Source: Taibaiella sp965229095
Lineage (GTDB): Bacteria; Bacteroidota; Bacteroidia; Chitinophagales; Chitinophagaceae
Assembly (NCBI GenBank): GCA_965229095.1
Contig: OZ245855.1
Coordinates: forward strand, 1,984,001 to 2,048,000
Length of the DNA: 64,000 bases
Reading direction: 5' to 3'
Shown here: positions 35,110-43,359 of the stretch, piece by piece
Layout: every line of letters begins with the position of its first letter
Numbering within the stretch: position 1 is the stretch's first letter
Position numbers and translations under genes: made by a program
Notes under the pieces: generated by a model
What the model was told of the DNA's origin: nothing
What the model saw: only the letters and a program-made list of their open reading frames with translations
Database searches by the model: none

Positions 35110-35952
35110 CTACAAGCTGAAACTCAAACCTACATTAAGACCCGCGCTGTGAAAAGGAGATTGGTAAGTCAGCCCTTCACTGGGTTTGTTGGGCACGGCA
35201 CCGGTATTATGCACCGTATCCAGCTTCTTCTTGTAGATCATTTCCCTTTCAAAAATCCTGAGCCCGGCTAACTGGTCTTTGCCATCGATTGCATAGTAAG
35301 TCCGCTCTGCGGATTTGGCCCATACATTGAGCATTTGTGCGTTTATTTCCGCGAAGAAAGCAGTATGCTTCGATAGTTTGATATGTAAACCCGCTGCCCC
35401 TGCAAAACCTATAGTAAAGCGATTTTTTGTCTCACTAGTGATATTTACCCTGTGAAATTCACCTAATGAATCGTAGCCTTCACTGGTGAACTTATCTTTT
35501 ATTTTCGATACTATCGGCACCACAAGGCCTACCCTGGTGTACACGGATATGTACTTTCCAAGCGGGGCCGCCAGGCGCAGCGCAGGGTAAAAATTAACAT
35601 TACTAGCTTTGCTGACCAACTCGTTAAATATCACCTCCCCACCTACTCTTACGCCCTGCCAGGCTTTATTTTCGGTAGCGATAAGATAATTCACACCTAA
35701 TTCAAAACCGATATGCTCATTAAACATATGGCCAAAGCTTACCGTAGGGGCTACTCCCCTGTGAAGCGAATACTTGGCTACAGACTCTTCATAACTGAAA
35801 GTACCTTCTTTTTGACGCAGGTTGGAATAGGGCATCTCCTGCTGCATAACCGGGAAATGGAAACCCGCACCTACTTTAAAATAGCTGTGTTGCGCCACTG
35901 CCGGTGCCGCCACAGTCAATCCTGCGATGATTGTAAAAATTTTCTTTTTCAT
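35110..35952 (-). CDS. outer-membrane beta-barrel protein
   Basis: 280 residues with a signal peptide (MKKKIFTIIAGLTVAAPAVA, cleavage before QHSYFKVG). The mature protein is built of alternating strands such as YFKVGAGFHFPVM, GFELGVNYLIATEN, VYTRVGLVVPIV, TIGFAGAAGLHIKLSKHTAFFAEINAQM and the closing SAGLNVGLSFSL, which ends in a barrel-type hydrophobic pattern. It resembles the Bacteroidota outer-membrane barrel family in size and layout. No function can be given. The relic riboswitch platform lies 33 bases after its stop. Confidence 0.8.
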   Translation of the reverse strand: MKKKIFTIIAGLTVAAPAVAQHSYFKVGAGFHFPVMQQEMPYSNLRQKEGTFSYEESVAKYSLHRGVAPTVSFGHMFNEHIGFELGVNYLIATENKAWQGVRVGGEVIFNELVSKASNVNFYPALRLAAPLGKYISVYTRVGLVVPIVSKIKDKFTSEGYDSLGEFHRVNITSETKNRFTIGFAGAAGLHIKLSKHTAFFAEINAQMLNVWAKSAERTYYAIDGKDQLAGLRIFEREMIYKKKLDTVHNTGAVPNKPSEGLTYQSPFHSAGLNVGLSFSL

Positions 35953-36080
35953 AAATAGCGTTTCTTTTTTGAAGGGCGCAAAACTATCAAATAGAAAACA
36001 GACTAACTAATAAAAGAGAAAATAAATTTAATATAAAAACAAAAACCTACATTAAGCTAACAAAAACAAGCTTTCGCCAT

Positions 36081-36944
36081 TTATTCTTTTACAAATTTGT
36101 GAACAAAAATACCTTTTGCCGTTTCTATCCGGCAGAAATAAAGCGCATTGCCCAGGTAGTTTACCGGCATAGTATAGGTGGTCGTATGCAAGCCATAAGC
36201 AGTAGCAATCCTTTGTCCTGCAATATTGAATACTTCGATATTAAGGATCGGTACCCCTGAATCAAAATGCAACTGGTCTCTTACCGGGTTCGGCGCCAGG
36301 CTAACCGGCGAAGGGGTTTGCAGCTCTTTAATCCCCGTTGTATTGGCTATAAGGGTGATATCGAATACCACCGTCCCTTCGTTACCGGCGACTGTAATAG
36401 GCACGATCCGCATCTCGGCTGCAGGGTCTGAGGCCCAGGGATCGGCAGCGATATAGGGATCGCCCTCAAAATACAACTGGGTGATCAGTTCGGTGTACCC
36501 CGGTTTAGTAACCCTGAAATGAATATGAGCCGGCCGGTACTGTGCTCCATTGAGGTACCAGCCTGGCTTTACCGAGTGAAATGCATACTCTCCGCTGGCG
36601 CCGGTTTCAAAACGGCCGCGGTAATTAAAATCAGCGGAGGTACCATCGTATTCGGCATCACTATTGGCCTGCCATACATCCACTATAGCATTGGCCAACG
36701 GTCTGCAATCCTTATCGGTCACTTTGCCTTTGTAGTTGAGTATAGTCCCTGTATCTCCGGGTACTACCAGGTTGCTGCGGAAAGGAGCCCCGGCGCGGTA
36801 ATACGGCCCCAGTATATCGGTAGTGGTGGGTATACAGGCATCGGCTACCTGGCCTTCCGGTCCGAAGGCATAATTGTTCCTGATGGGTAACGTAAAAGCC
36901 AGCATAGCTGCGCCCGTTTTCAGTAGAAAATTTTTCCTGTCCAT
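36081..36944 (-). CDS. intradiol-dioxygenase-like protein with T9SS type A sorting domain
   Basis: 287 residues from ATG 36944 (MDRKNFLLKTGAAMLAF looks like a signal of twin-arginine-like or Sec type; the frame upstream lacks one). The catalytic domain of intradiol ring-cleavage dioxygenases covers about residues 35-200: TTTDILGPYYRAGAPFRS, ANAIVDVWQANSDAEYDG, FNYRGRFETG and QYRPAHIHFRV. The two Tyr and the H-x-H are in the places of the Fe(III) ligands. The last ~80 residues form a type A sorting domain (LAPNPVRDQLHF, EVFNIAGQRI, FVHKFVKE). Hence it is probably secreted; the aromatic substrate is unknown. Confidence 0.88.
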   Translation of the reverse strand: MDRKNFLLKTGAAMLAFTLPIRNNYAFGPEGQVADACIPTTTDILGPYYRAGAPFRSNLVVPGDTGTILNYKGKVTDKDCRPLANAIVDVWQANSDAEYDGTSADFNYRGRFETGASGEYAFHSVKPGWYLNGAQYRPAHIHFRVTKPGYTELITQLYFEGDPYIAADPWASDPAAEMRIVPITVAGNEGTVVFDITLIANTTGIKELQTPSPVSLAPNPVRDQLHFDSGVPILNIEVFNIAGQRIATAYGLHTTTYTMPVNYLGNALYFCRIETAKGIFVHKFVKE

Positions 36945-37109
36945 AATGTAAACGGTTATTTCATGAATTGATAATATTCTCCTTACAAATTTCTGCTGCA
37001 AAAAGCGCATCTTGTTGCACGATATAACCTTTTTGCGGTATTATGCAGCCATTATAAACCAGACTATAGCCCAGTAAAACATATCTTCTGAAAATCCCCT
37101 TTAAATGGC

Positions 37110-37117
37110 TATTTTTG
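37110..37117 (+). promoter_or_regulatory. lspA promoter -7 element
   Basis: TATTTTTG fits TAnnTTTG and lies 30 bases upstream of the GTG start of lspA. Confidence 0.5.
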
Positions 37118-37147
37118 CAAGCAATTTTTGGTAAATACTGTTCCTAA

Positions 37148-37822
37148 GTGAAATACAAGCACCTTCTTTTTATAGTTTTCCTGATCCTGATTGTGGACCA
37201 GATCATTAAGATATACGTCAAAACCCATTTTGTAATTGGTAATGCCGGTGCAGTGCATGTAGCCGGAAATTGGTTCCAGCTCTGCTTTATAGAGAACGAA
37301 GGCATGGCCTTTGGCATGACCATTATGGACAGCCCGCTGGGTAAAGTGATCCTTACCCTTTTTCGCCTGGTAGCGGTTGGCTTCGGCTTTTTCTGGGTAA
37401 AGAACCTGGTAAAGAAAGGCTACAGCAAAGGATTGCTGATCTGCGCCGCCCTTATTTTGGCCGGCGCTGCCGGTAACCTGATCGACAGCATGTTCTATGG
37501 CCTCATTTTTACCGAAAGCGATTTCATGCAACTGGCCCAGATGGTACCTCCTGGCAAAGGCTACGGCTCTTTCCTGCATGGTAAAGTAGTAGACATGTTC
37601 TATTTCCCTATCGTGGATACAGTATGGCCGCAGTGGGTACCTTTTTTCGGCGGTAAGCCCCTGCAATTTTTCGAACCGATCTTTAACCTGGCCGATGCCG
37701 CCATATCTGTAGGCGTCATTACCCTGCTGATCTTCCAGAAAAGATTCCTGGCACAAAGCAGGAAAACAACGGTACCCGCAGAACAACACACACAACCGGT
37801 GGGTGAAAATTCCGATCAATAA
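37148..37822 (+). CDS. lspA: lipoprotein signal peptidase
   Basis: Signal peptidase II, which cleaves prolipoproteins after lipidation, inner membrane. Four helices; conserved motifs are VDQIIKIYV (residues 16-24), IENEGMAFGM, GAAGNLIDSM with the first catalytic Asp, the VVDMFYFP segment and FNLADAAIS with the second catalytic Asp. Longer than enterobacterial LspA (224 against ~165) because of an insertion between motifs III and IV and a polar tail, which is common in Bacteroidota. The start is GTG at 37148. It is followed by kynU after 28 bases and is probably co-transcribed with it. Confidence 0.95.
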   Translation: MKYKHLLFIVFLILIVDQIIKIYVKTHFVIGNAGAVHVAGNWFQLCFIENEGMAFGMTIMDSPLGKVILTLFRLVAVGFGFFWVKNLVKKGYSKGLLICAALILAGAAGNLIDSMFYGLIFTESDFMQLAQMVPPGKGYGSFLHGKVVDMFYFPIVDTVWPQWVPFFGGKPLQFFEPIFNLADAAISVGVITLLIFQKRFLAQSRKTTVPAEQHTQPVGENSDQ

Positions 37823-37850
37823 CTGAAATAAAAACCTCCTTCTCTTTTTC

Positions 37851-39110
37851 GTGACAAACTTCGAACCGACTCTGGAATTTGCCCGTTCGCTCGACGACGT
37901 GGATATTTTATTTTCCTTCCGGGAAAGATTTCTTTTCCCCCAGCATGAGGAAAAAGATGCCGTTTATTTCTGCGGCAATTCCCTGGGCCTGCAGCCCAAA
38001 AGTACCCGATACCTTATCGAAAAAGAGTTGAACGACTGGGCCAAATGGGGCGTTGAAGGGCACTTCAATGCAGAAAATCCCTGGTTCAGCTACCAGAAAC
38101 AATTCTCGGCATCCCTGGCGAGGATCGTAGGCGCAAAAGAAGAAGAGGTGGTAGCGATGAATACGCTTACCGTGAACCTGCACCTGCTGCTGCTTTCTTT
38201 TTACAGACCCAAAGACGGGCGCTACAAGATCATTATGGAAGCCGGGGCTTTCCCCTCCGACCAATACGCGGTGGAGACCCAGGTACGCATGCATGGCTAT
38301 AACCCCGACGATGCTATTATAGAGCTCACGCCGCGGGAAGGCGAACATACCCTCCGCGATGAAGATATACTGCAAACGATCGCAGATGCGGGCGATAGCC
38401 TGGCCTGTGTAATGATAGGCGCGGTCAATTATTACACCGGGCAGTTCTACAACCTGCCTGCCATTACTGCCGCGGCCCATAAGGCCGGAGCCTATGCGGG
38501 CTTTGACCTGGCGCATGCCATGGGCAATGTCCCCCTGCAACTGCATGCCTGGGAAGTGGATTTTGCCTGCTGGTGCTCTTATAAATACCTCAATTCGGGC
38601 CCTGGTGGCGTAGGCGGTATTTTTGTACACGAGACCCACGGCAATAACCCGGATACCTTCCGCCTGGCAGGCTGGTGGGGCAACGACGAAAGCACCCGCT
38701 TCAAAATGAAAAAGGGCTTCATCCCTGCACAAGGCGCCGCCAGTTGGCAAATGAGTAATGCTCCCGTCTTTAATATGGTGGCCCATAAAGCCTCCCTCGA
38801 TATTTTTGACAAGATCAGTGTGCAGGTATTACGTGAAAAAAGCCTGAAGCTGACAGCCTACCTGGAATACCTGCTGCGCCAGCTCACCAACCTGTCCTTC
38901 GAGATCATTACCCCCTCCGCGCCGGAACGCCGCGGAGCGCAATTGTCCCTGCTGTTCGGTGAAAATGGCCGCCAGGTATTTGACACCCTGACCAGCCAGG
39001 GCGTTATCGCCGACTGGCGTGAGCCCAATGTGATCCGTATTGCACCTGTACCCTTGTACAACTCCTTTGAAGATGTATATCGGTTCTACGAGATACTCCA
39101 AAGTTTATAA
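37851..39110 (+). CDS. kynU: kynureninase
   Basis: PLP enzyme of tryptophan catabolism that splits kynurenine into anthranilate and alanine (or 3-hydroxykynurenine into 3-hydroxyanthranilate). Visible: YFCGNSLGLQPKST (residues 39-52), the substrate-site region WVEGHF-like KWGVEGHF, FPSDQYAVETQ, the PLP motif FACWCSYKYLNSGPGG with the Lys Schiff base (about residue 244), and GWWGNDESTRFKM. The start is GTG at 37851; length 419 is normal. No other kynurenine-pathway gene is in the window, although an aromatic dioxygenase-like gene lies upstream on the other strand. Confidence 0.95.
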   Translation: MTNFEPTLEFARSLDDVDILFSFRERFLFPQHEEKDAVYFCGNSLGLQPKSTRYLIEKELNDWAKWGVEGHFNAENPWFSYQKQFSASLARIVGAKEEEVVAMNTLTVNLHLLLLSFYRPKDGRYKIIMEAGAFPSDQYAVETQVRMHGYNPDDAIIELTPREGEHTLRDEDILQTIADAGDSLACVMIGAVNYYTGQFYNLPAITAAAHKAGAYAGFDLAHAMGNVPLQLHAWEVDFACWCSYKYLNSGPGGVGGIFVHETHGNNPDTFRLAGWWGNDESTRFKMKKGFIPAQGAASWQMSNAPVFNMVAHKASLDIFDKISVQVLREKSLKLTAYLEYLLRQLTNLSFEIITPSAPERRGAQLSLLFGENGRQVFDTLTSQGVIADWREPNVIRIAPVPLYNSFEDVYRFYEILQSL

Positions 39111-39128
39111 TTATTCCTGTTTACACTT

Positions 39129-39503
39129 ATGTCAACGGAAACACCTCCTACCAAACGATCGCAGCCTTTTTCAGAGGCTGCGATCGTTATTTTTATCGCG
39201 CTCCTGATCTGGACACTGTGGATACTGTATGGTTGCTGCCGCAATGTCAGCCACCTTGACCTTCCGGCAATATGGCAATACAGGGGCCTCGCCGGCTGGC
39301 TTGTCTTTCCATTCCTGGTTGTGTTACCGCTCGTATTGCTTACCCTGGCTTCCGGTTTGTATTTTATCCGGAAAAGAAAAATCGTGAAGGCCAATAGCTT
39401 CCTCTTCGCGGGGAATATCCTGGTTTACCTGGTATTCCTGTATTTCAGCCCGATCAAAACCCCGGCGCCGGGTCCCAAAACAGGAACCGTGCAGCATCCC
39501 TAG
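39129..39503 (+). CDS. small two- to three-helix membrane protein
   Basis: 124 residues with hydrophobic segments about 18-36, 56-78 and 91-106 and a basic loop between the second and third (RKRKIVKAN). It ends in a proline-rich tail. I recognise no family. Its first codons contain a perfect 13-pair hairpin followed by TTATTTTTAT, which looks like the intrinsic terminator of the preceding kynU; expression of this gene may therefore depend on readthrough or on an internal promoter. The codon pattern and membrane helices favour a real gene. Confidence 0.6.
   Translation: MSTETPPTKRSQPFSEAAIVIFIALLIWTLWILYGCCRNVSHLDLPAIWQYRGLAGWLVFPFLVVLPLVLLTLASGLYFIRKRKIVKANSFLFAGNILVYLVFLYFSPIKTPAPGPKTGTVQHP
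39154..39195 (+). terminator. kynU terminator overlapping the next gene
   Basis: AACGATCGCAGCC (39154-39166) pairs with GGCTGCGATCGTT (39176-39188), loop of nine, then TATTTTT. It lies inside codons 9-22 of the small membrane protein gene at 39129. Confidence 0.6.
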
Positions 39504-39552
39504 ACCTGGTTTGTCATTTTCTAAAAAAAGCATGGAATTAAGCGTCCCGAAA

Positions 39553-39584
39553 TTTGCAGAACTAACGAGATAGAAGTACCTTTG
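39553..39584 (+). promoter_or_regulatory. atpG promoter (-33/-7)
   Basis: TTTG at 39553-39556, 20 bases, then TACCTTTG at 39577-39584. The spacing and both elements fit the Bacteroidota consensus, giving atpG its own promoter and a leader of about 30 bases. Confidence 0.7.
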
Positions 39585-39620
39585 CACCCGAATAGGAGAA
39601 ATTAAAAATAATTTTATTAT

Positions 39621-40502
39621 ATGTCCGGACAACTTAAAGAAGTTCGTTTACGCATAAAGTCAGTAACCTCTACCCAGCAGATCACCAAAGCCATGAAAAT
39701 GGTAAGTGCTGCCAAATTGCGCCGTGCGCAGGATGCCATTCTTCAGATGCGTCCTTATACCCAGAAAATGCAGGAAATGCTGACCAATATCGTGAGCAGC
39801 CTGAGTGGTGACATGGACCTGCCTTTGGCTGCCGAAAGGGCTACAGAAAAGGTGCTCATTATCCCTATTACCAGTGACCGTGGTACTTGCGGCGCTTATA
39901 ACTCCAACATCATTAAAGCCGCCAAGCAGACCATTGACAGCAAATATGCTGCCCAGTTTGCCAAAGGCAACGTAACCATATTACCTATCGGTAAAAAAGG
40001 TTATGAATATTTCCAGCGTCACGGTTATAAGCTGATCGATAATTACTGGAGCTTGTTCTCTGATCTCAGCTTTGAAAACGTGCGCCGCGCGGCAATCTAT
40101 GCCCAGGAAGCTTTCCTGAACAAAGAATACGACCGCGTAGAGTTGGTATACAGCCAGTTTAAAAATGCTGCTACCCAAGTATTTGTGAGCGAACCTTACC
40201 TGCCTATTCCTAAGGTAGAGGCAGCAGAAAGCAAGAAACAAACCGATTTTATCTTTGAACCATCCAAAGAGGTATTGATCCAGGAACTGATGCCCAAGAT
40301 CCTGAATACCCAGGTGTACAAAGCCATCTTGGATGCCAACGCTTCGGAGCATGGCGCCCGTATGACGGCGATGGATAAGGCTACCGAAAATGCTGCCGAG
40401 ATATTGCGCAGCCTGAAAATCTCTTACAACCGTGCCCGTCAGGCAGCGATCACTACCGAGCTTACCGAGATCGTGAGTGGTGCAGCCGCTTTGCAAGGCT
40501 AA
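39621..40502 (+). CDS. atpG: ATP synthase F1 gamma subunit
   Basis: Central rotor shaft of the F1F0 ATP synthase. The N-terminal coiled coil has the family signature VRLRIKSVTSTQQITKAMKMVSAAKLRRAQ (residues 8-37). ITSDRGTCGAYNSNI is the conserved Rossmann-like core, and the C-terminal helix contains ASEHGARMTAMDKATENA and IVSGAAAL, the segment that turns inside the alpha3beta3 ring. Length 293 is typical. No other atp gene flanks it: a promoter stands directly before it and a terminator directly after it, so atpG is apparently transcribed on its own here. Confidence 0.97.
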   Translation: MSGQLKEVRLRIKSVTSTQQITKAMKMVSAAKLRRAQDAILQMRPYTQKMQEMLTNIVSSLSGDMDLPLAAERATEKVLIIPITSDRGTCGAYNSNIIKAAKQTIDSKYAAQFAKGNVTILPIGKKGYEYFQRHGYKLIDNYWSLFSDLSFENVRRAAIYAQEAFLNKEYDRVELVYSQFKNAATQVFVSEPYLPIPKVEAAESKKQTDFIFEPSKEVLIQELMPKILNTQVYKAILDANASEHGARMTAMDKATENAAEILRSLKISYNRARQAAITTELTEIVSGAAALQG

Positions 40503-40521
40503 TCATACCTTATCGATGCTG

Positions 40522-40552
40522 AAAACGCTGCCCTTTACAGGCAGCGTTTTTT
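40522..40552 (+). terminator. intrinsic terminator of atpG
   Basis: AAAACGCTGCC / GGCAGCGTTTT, 11 pairs with a seven-base loop and a T-run, 20 bases after the stop. Confidence 0.9.
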
Positions 40553-40665
40553 CTTTACAAGCAAAACTAACGAAGGAACCGGCAAGATATCCTATCGTTC
40601 AAGCCGACAATACCTGTGTATTTAAGATGTTTTATACGAGGTCAATAAGCAGCTATAAAAAGGGG

Positions 40666-40693
40666 AAAGGCGTGCTCTTCCGAACACGCCTTT
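40666..40693 (-). terminator. intrinsic terminator of DUF4920 gene
   Basis: AAAGGCGTG / CACGCCTTT, nine pairs; on the minus strand it is followed by CCCCTTTTT. Located 30 bases beyond the stop at 40724. Confidence 0.75.
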
Positions 40694-40723
40694 GACAAGT
40701 TTATCTTGTATCGATGTAATTAA

Positions 40724-41218
40724 TTACTGGTTATAGACAACGATACCTGTAGCGACCATTTCGTACACTTCTTTAGGTGAGGTTACCGCTGCAATTTCTT
40801 CTTTCGAAGCGCCGGCATCCTGCAGATAGTGCTGCTGATCGGCCACGGACTGGGTCTTTTTCACTACCGATCCGTTGATCAGGGCTCTTTTACCGCTTAT
40901 ATTTTTAGGCAAAGCAAAAGCATGGTCTTTCACTTTAACCAGCATTTCGTCGTTTATATTTTTATCGGTGCGGATCTTGATCCAGCAACCTTCTTTCTGG
41001 CATACCTGGGAAATATAACCCGTCATCTGGATTTGGCTCAGGTCTTTATTAACACTCAACAAGTAAGGTAAACGGCCAGGGGCATAATTATCTTTGGGTA
41101 AAAAAGCGGCGCCGTAAGCTGTCTTAGTAGGAGCATTGCCGGTACCTGCCTGTGCCATTACCTGGGTAGTGCACAAAGTCAGGGCCAGGGAAGAGAAAAA
41201 TAATAACTTTTTCATCAT
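40724..41218 (-). CDS. DUF4920 domain-containing secreted protein
   Basis: 164 residues with signal peptide MMKKLLFFSSLALTLCTTQVMA and mature start at about QAGTG. The conserved core matches DUF4920: YGAAFLPKD, then IQMTGYISQVCQKEGCWIKIR with a two-cysteine motif, FALPKNISGKRALINGSV and YLQDAGASKEEIAAVTSPK. The Cys pair suggests metal binding or a disulfide, as proposed for related domains, but function is not known. The first of two in-frame ATGs (41218) is used; the frame is open further upstream without a signal. Confidence 0.85.
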   Translation of the reverse strand: MMKKLLFFSSLALTLCTTQVMAQAGTGNAPTKTAYGAAFLPKDNYAPGRLPYLLSVNKDLSQIQMTGYISQVCQKEGCWIKIRTDKNINDEMLVKVKDHAFALPKNISGKRALINGSVVKKTQSVADQQHYLQDAGASKEEIAAVTSPKEVYEMVATGIVVYNQ

Positions 41219-41322
41219 TTTAATATTGTTTTTGAGAGCCTCAGAATTTTGTTTTGGTAACACAAAATAAGAATTATTAAGATAAGACGGTGCTCCCCGG
41301 GAAATAGTTTGGGCAAATCCCG

Positions 41323-41970
41323 CTAATTTTTGTTCTTAAAGTCCCCTCGTTTCCAGGCGTTAAAGAATTCGCCCCATTTAAAAGGATTAAAGATGCCTAT
41401 AGGGCGCTGCTGGCCATAGTAATATCCCTGTCTGCCCTGCTCGGCCTGGTAATAGGCCTGGTTTTCCCTGCCATCTTTGGGGGTAACCCTGCGGAGATAG
41501 GCCATAGCACGCTCACTGGTATTTCTTTGGGCAATAGCATATTTGTCCTCGGGTATTTCCCAGTATTTAAAAGCATAGTCAAACTCATCGCCATAAGGCA
41601 AAGGCCGGATAATGGTTTCGGGGAGATAAAATGTATCCTGAACCATGAGCTGCACCATATTGAAATAGCGCCCTTCGATATCGGGAGGAACTACATAGTC
41701 TTTGGGCCTGAAGCCTACTGCACTGAAACTGAGGGTATCTCCCTTGGAACATACGAGCGAAAAAACGCCATACCTGCTGGAGTAAGTGCCCCTGTCTTTG
41801 TTCTTGATCTCGATCGTCACGTCGGGAACCGCCCGTAAACTGTCGGCAGTCATGGTCACCCCGGTAATCTGTATTACGTCTTCCCAAAAACGGTGTTGTT
41901 GTGCATGGGCCTGGAGGCTGAGGCAACAACTGATAATCAATACCGGGATAAATCTGAAAATGCTTCTCAT
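41323..41970 (-). CDS. secreted protein with carboxypeptidase regulatory-like domain
   Basis: 215 residues with signal peptide MRSIFRFIPVLIISCCLSLQAHA and mature start QQHRFWED. Residues about 35-110 look like a CarboxypepD_reg-like beta-sandwich: ITGVTMTADSLRAVPDVTIEIKN, SSRYGVFSLVCSKGDTLSFSAVGF and FNMVQLMVQDTFYLPETII. The remaining 90 residues are helical and rich in Tyr, Gln and Arg with no family I recognise. ATG 41970 is used in preference to TTG 41973. The divergent Mrp-type gene begins 177 bases away. Confidence 0.75.
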   Translation of the reverse strand: MRSIFRFIPVLIISCCLSLQAHAQQHRFWEDVIQITGVTMTADSLRAVPDVTIEIKNKDRGTYSSRYGVFSLVCSKGDTLSFSAVGFRPKDYVVPPDIEGRYFNMVQLMVQDTFYLPETIIRPLPYGDEFDYAFKYWEIPEDKYAIAQRNTSERAMAYLRRVTPKDGRENQAYYQAEQGRQGYYYGQQRPIGIFNPFKWGEFFNAWKRGDFKNKN

Positions 41971-42074
41971 CAAGTAACAAAAGTAAAGATAAAGGTTGTA
42001 AATAAATGTTTTTCTATCACTAATTCCAATACAATTATATCCTGTTCCGGTTCTTTAAAGAGGAAGTTAAAGCT

Positions 42075-42082
42075 TAACTTTG
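42075..42082 (+). promoter_or_regulatory. promoter -7 element for Mrp-type gene
   Basis: TAACTTTG matches TAnnTTTG and lies 65 bases before ATG 42148, which supports this ATG over the open frame that extends back to 41893. Confidence 0.6.
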
Positions 42083-42147
42083 CCGCCGCAAATGGCTCCT
42101 TACCGGGCCAGTCCTTTAACGAAGATCCAGAAATATTTATTATAGCA

Positions 42148-43245
42148 ATGATAACCGAAGAAGCAGTATTAAAAGCGTTAACCAATGTAGATGATCCGGA
42201 CCTGGGCAAAGACCTGGTTACCCTGAATATGATCAAGGACATCAAAATAGAGGATAAGCAGGTTTCCTTTACCGTAGAGCTGACCACACCGGCCTGCCCT
42301 ATGAAGGATATGATCCGGTCGGCCTGCGTGAATGCGGTGAAGATCTTCGTGGATAAAGAAGCGCAGGTAACGGTAAACATGACGGCCAGGGTAAACTCCA
42401 ACCGCAAAGATGGCGGAGCTACCTTGCCCCAGGTAAAAAATATTATTGCGGTAGCTTCGGGTAAAGGCGGCGTGGGTAAATCTACGGTTTCTTCCAACCT
42501 GGCGCTGGCCCTGGCCCAGGAAGGCGCTAAAGTAGGCCTTCTGGATGCCGATATATATGGTCCTTCGGCTCCTATGATGTTTGGGATACAGGGCGAACGG
42601 CCCATGATGCGCGATGTGGACGGCAAAGGCATGATCGAACCGGTAGAGCGCTTTGGCGTAAAGGTGATGTCGATAGGCCTGCTGGTCGATGAAAAACAAG
42701 CCGTGATCTGGCGCGGACCTATGGCTACTTCTGCCATACGCCAGTTTATAGGCGATGTGTACTGGGGCGAACTGGATTACCTTATCCTGGACCTGCCACC
42801 GGGTACCGGCGATATTCATCTGACTATGGTACAAACCGTACCGATTACCGGCGCTGTAATTGTAACTACGCCACAAGCCATTGCCATGGCCGATGCGAAG
42901 AAAGCCATGATGATGTTTAAGCAAGGCCAGATCAATGTACCGATCCTGGGTGTGGTAGAGAATATGTCTTATTTTACGCCTGCAGAACTGCCGGAAAACA
43001 AATACTATATTTTTGGAAAGAACGGCGGCAAAAATCTTGCCGAACAGTTTGAAGTACCTTTCCTGGGTGAAGTGCCTATCGTACAAAGTATCCGCGAAGG
43101 CGGCGATAAAGGCTTTCCCGCGGTACTCAACGATGAACCCGTTTCGAAAAAAGCATTTACCGACCTGGCAGCGACAGTGGCCCGTAACGTGGCTATGCGT
43201 AATGCCAACCTCGACCCCAGCAAGGTATCTACGGTAAACCTTTGA
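42148..43245 (+). CDS. Mrp/NBP35-family Fe-S cluster carrier ATPase
   Basis: 365 residues. The N-terminal MIP18/DUF59 domain (residues 1-85) includes NVDDPDLGKDLVTLNMIKDI and the motif TTPACPMKD. The P-loop ATPase domain has the deviant Walker A GKGGVGKST (about residue 105), LDADIYGPS, the LILDLPPGTGDIHL motif, and VVENMSYF. In the Mrp family a CxxC pair usually follows VVENMS; here the sequence reads FTPAELPENKYYIFG without it, as in several Bacteroidota relatives. Family role: carrying or inserting Fe-S clusters into apoproteins in the cytoplasm. Confidence 0.93.
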   Translation: MITEEAVLKALTNVDDPDLGKDLVTLNMIKDIKIEDKQVSFTVELTTPACPMKDMIRSACVNAVKIFVDKEAQVTVNMTARVNSNRKDGGATLPQVKNIIAVASGKGGVGKSTVSSNLALALAQEGAKVGLLDADIYGPSAPMMFGIQGERPMMRDVDGKGMIEPVERFGVKVMSIGLLVDEKQAVIWRGPMATSAIRQFIGDVYWGELDYLILDLPPGTGDIHLTMVQTVPITGAVIVTTPQAIAMADAKKAMMMFKQGQINVPILGVVENMSYFTPAELPENKYYIFGKNGGKNLAEQFEVPFLGEVPIVQSIREGGDKGFPAVLNDEPVSKKAFTDLAATVARNVAMRNANLDPSKVSTVNL

Positions 43246-43299
43246 TCTCCGACGCAACGGATTTAAAGAAAGGACAACTACCCCCATTTACAATATAAC

Positions 43300-43335
43300 A
43301 AAAGAGACCTGGTAATAATGCCAGGTCTCTTTTTT
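43300..43335. terminator. bidirectional terminator
   Basis: AAAAGAGACCTGG / CCAGGTCTCTTTT, 13 pairs, with runs of A and T on either side; lies between convergent genes. Confidence 0.88.
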
Positions 43336-43359
43336 GTGGTTATGTCCCTACTAAGGAAG

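Noticed and set aside
41893..42147. 85-residue N-terminal extension of the Mrp-type protein
   Set aside because: It runs through the divergent promoter region and a TAnnTTTG element lies at 42075; the family starts at the MIP18 domain, ATG 42148.
42178..43287. 369-codon open frame on the minus strand
   Set aside because: Antisense of the Mrp-type ATPase gene; no motifs of its own.
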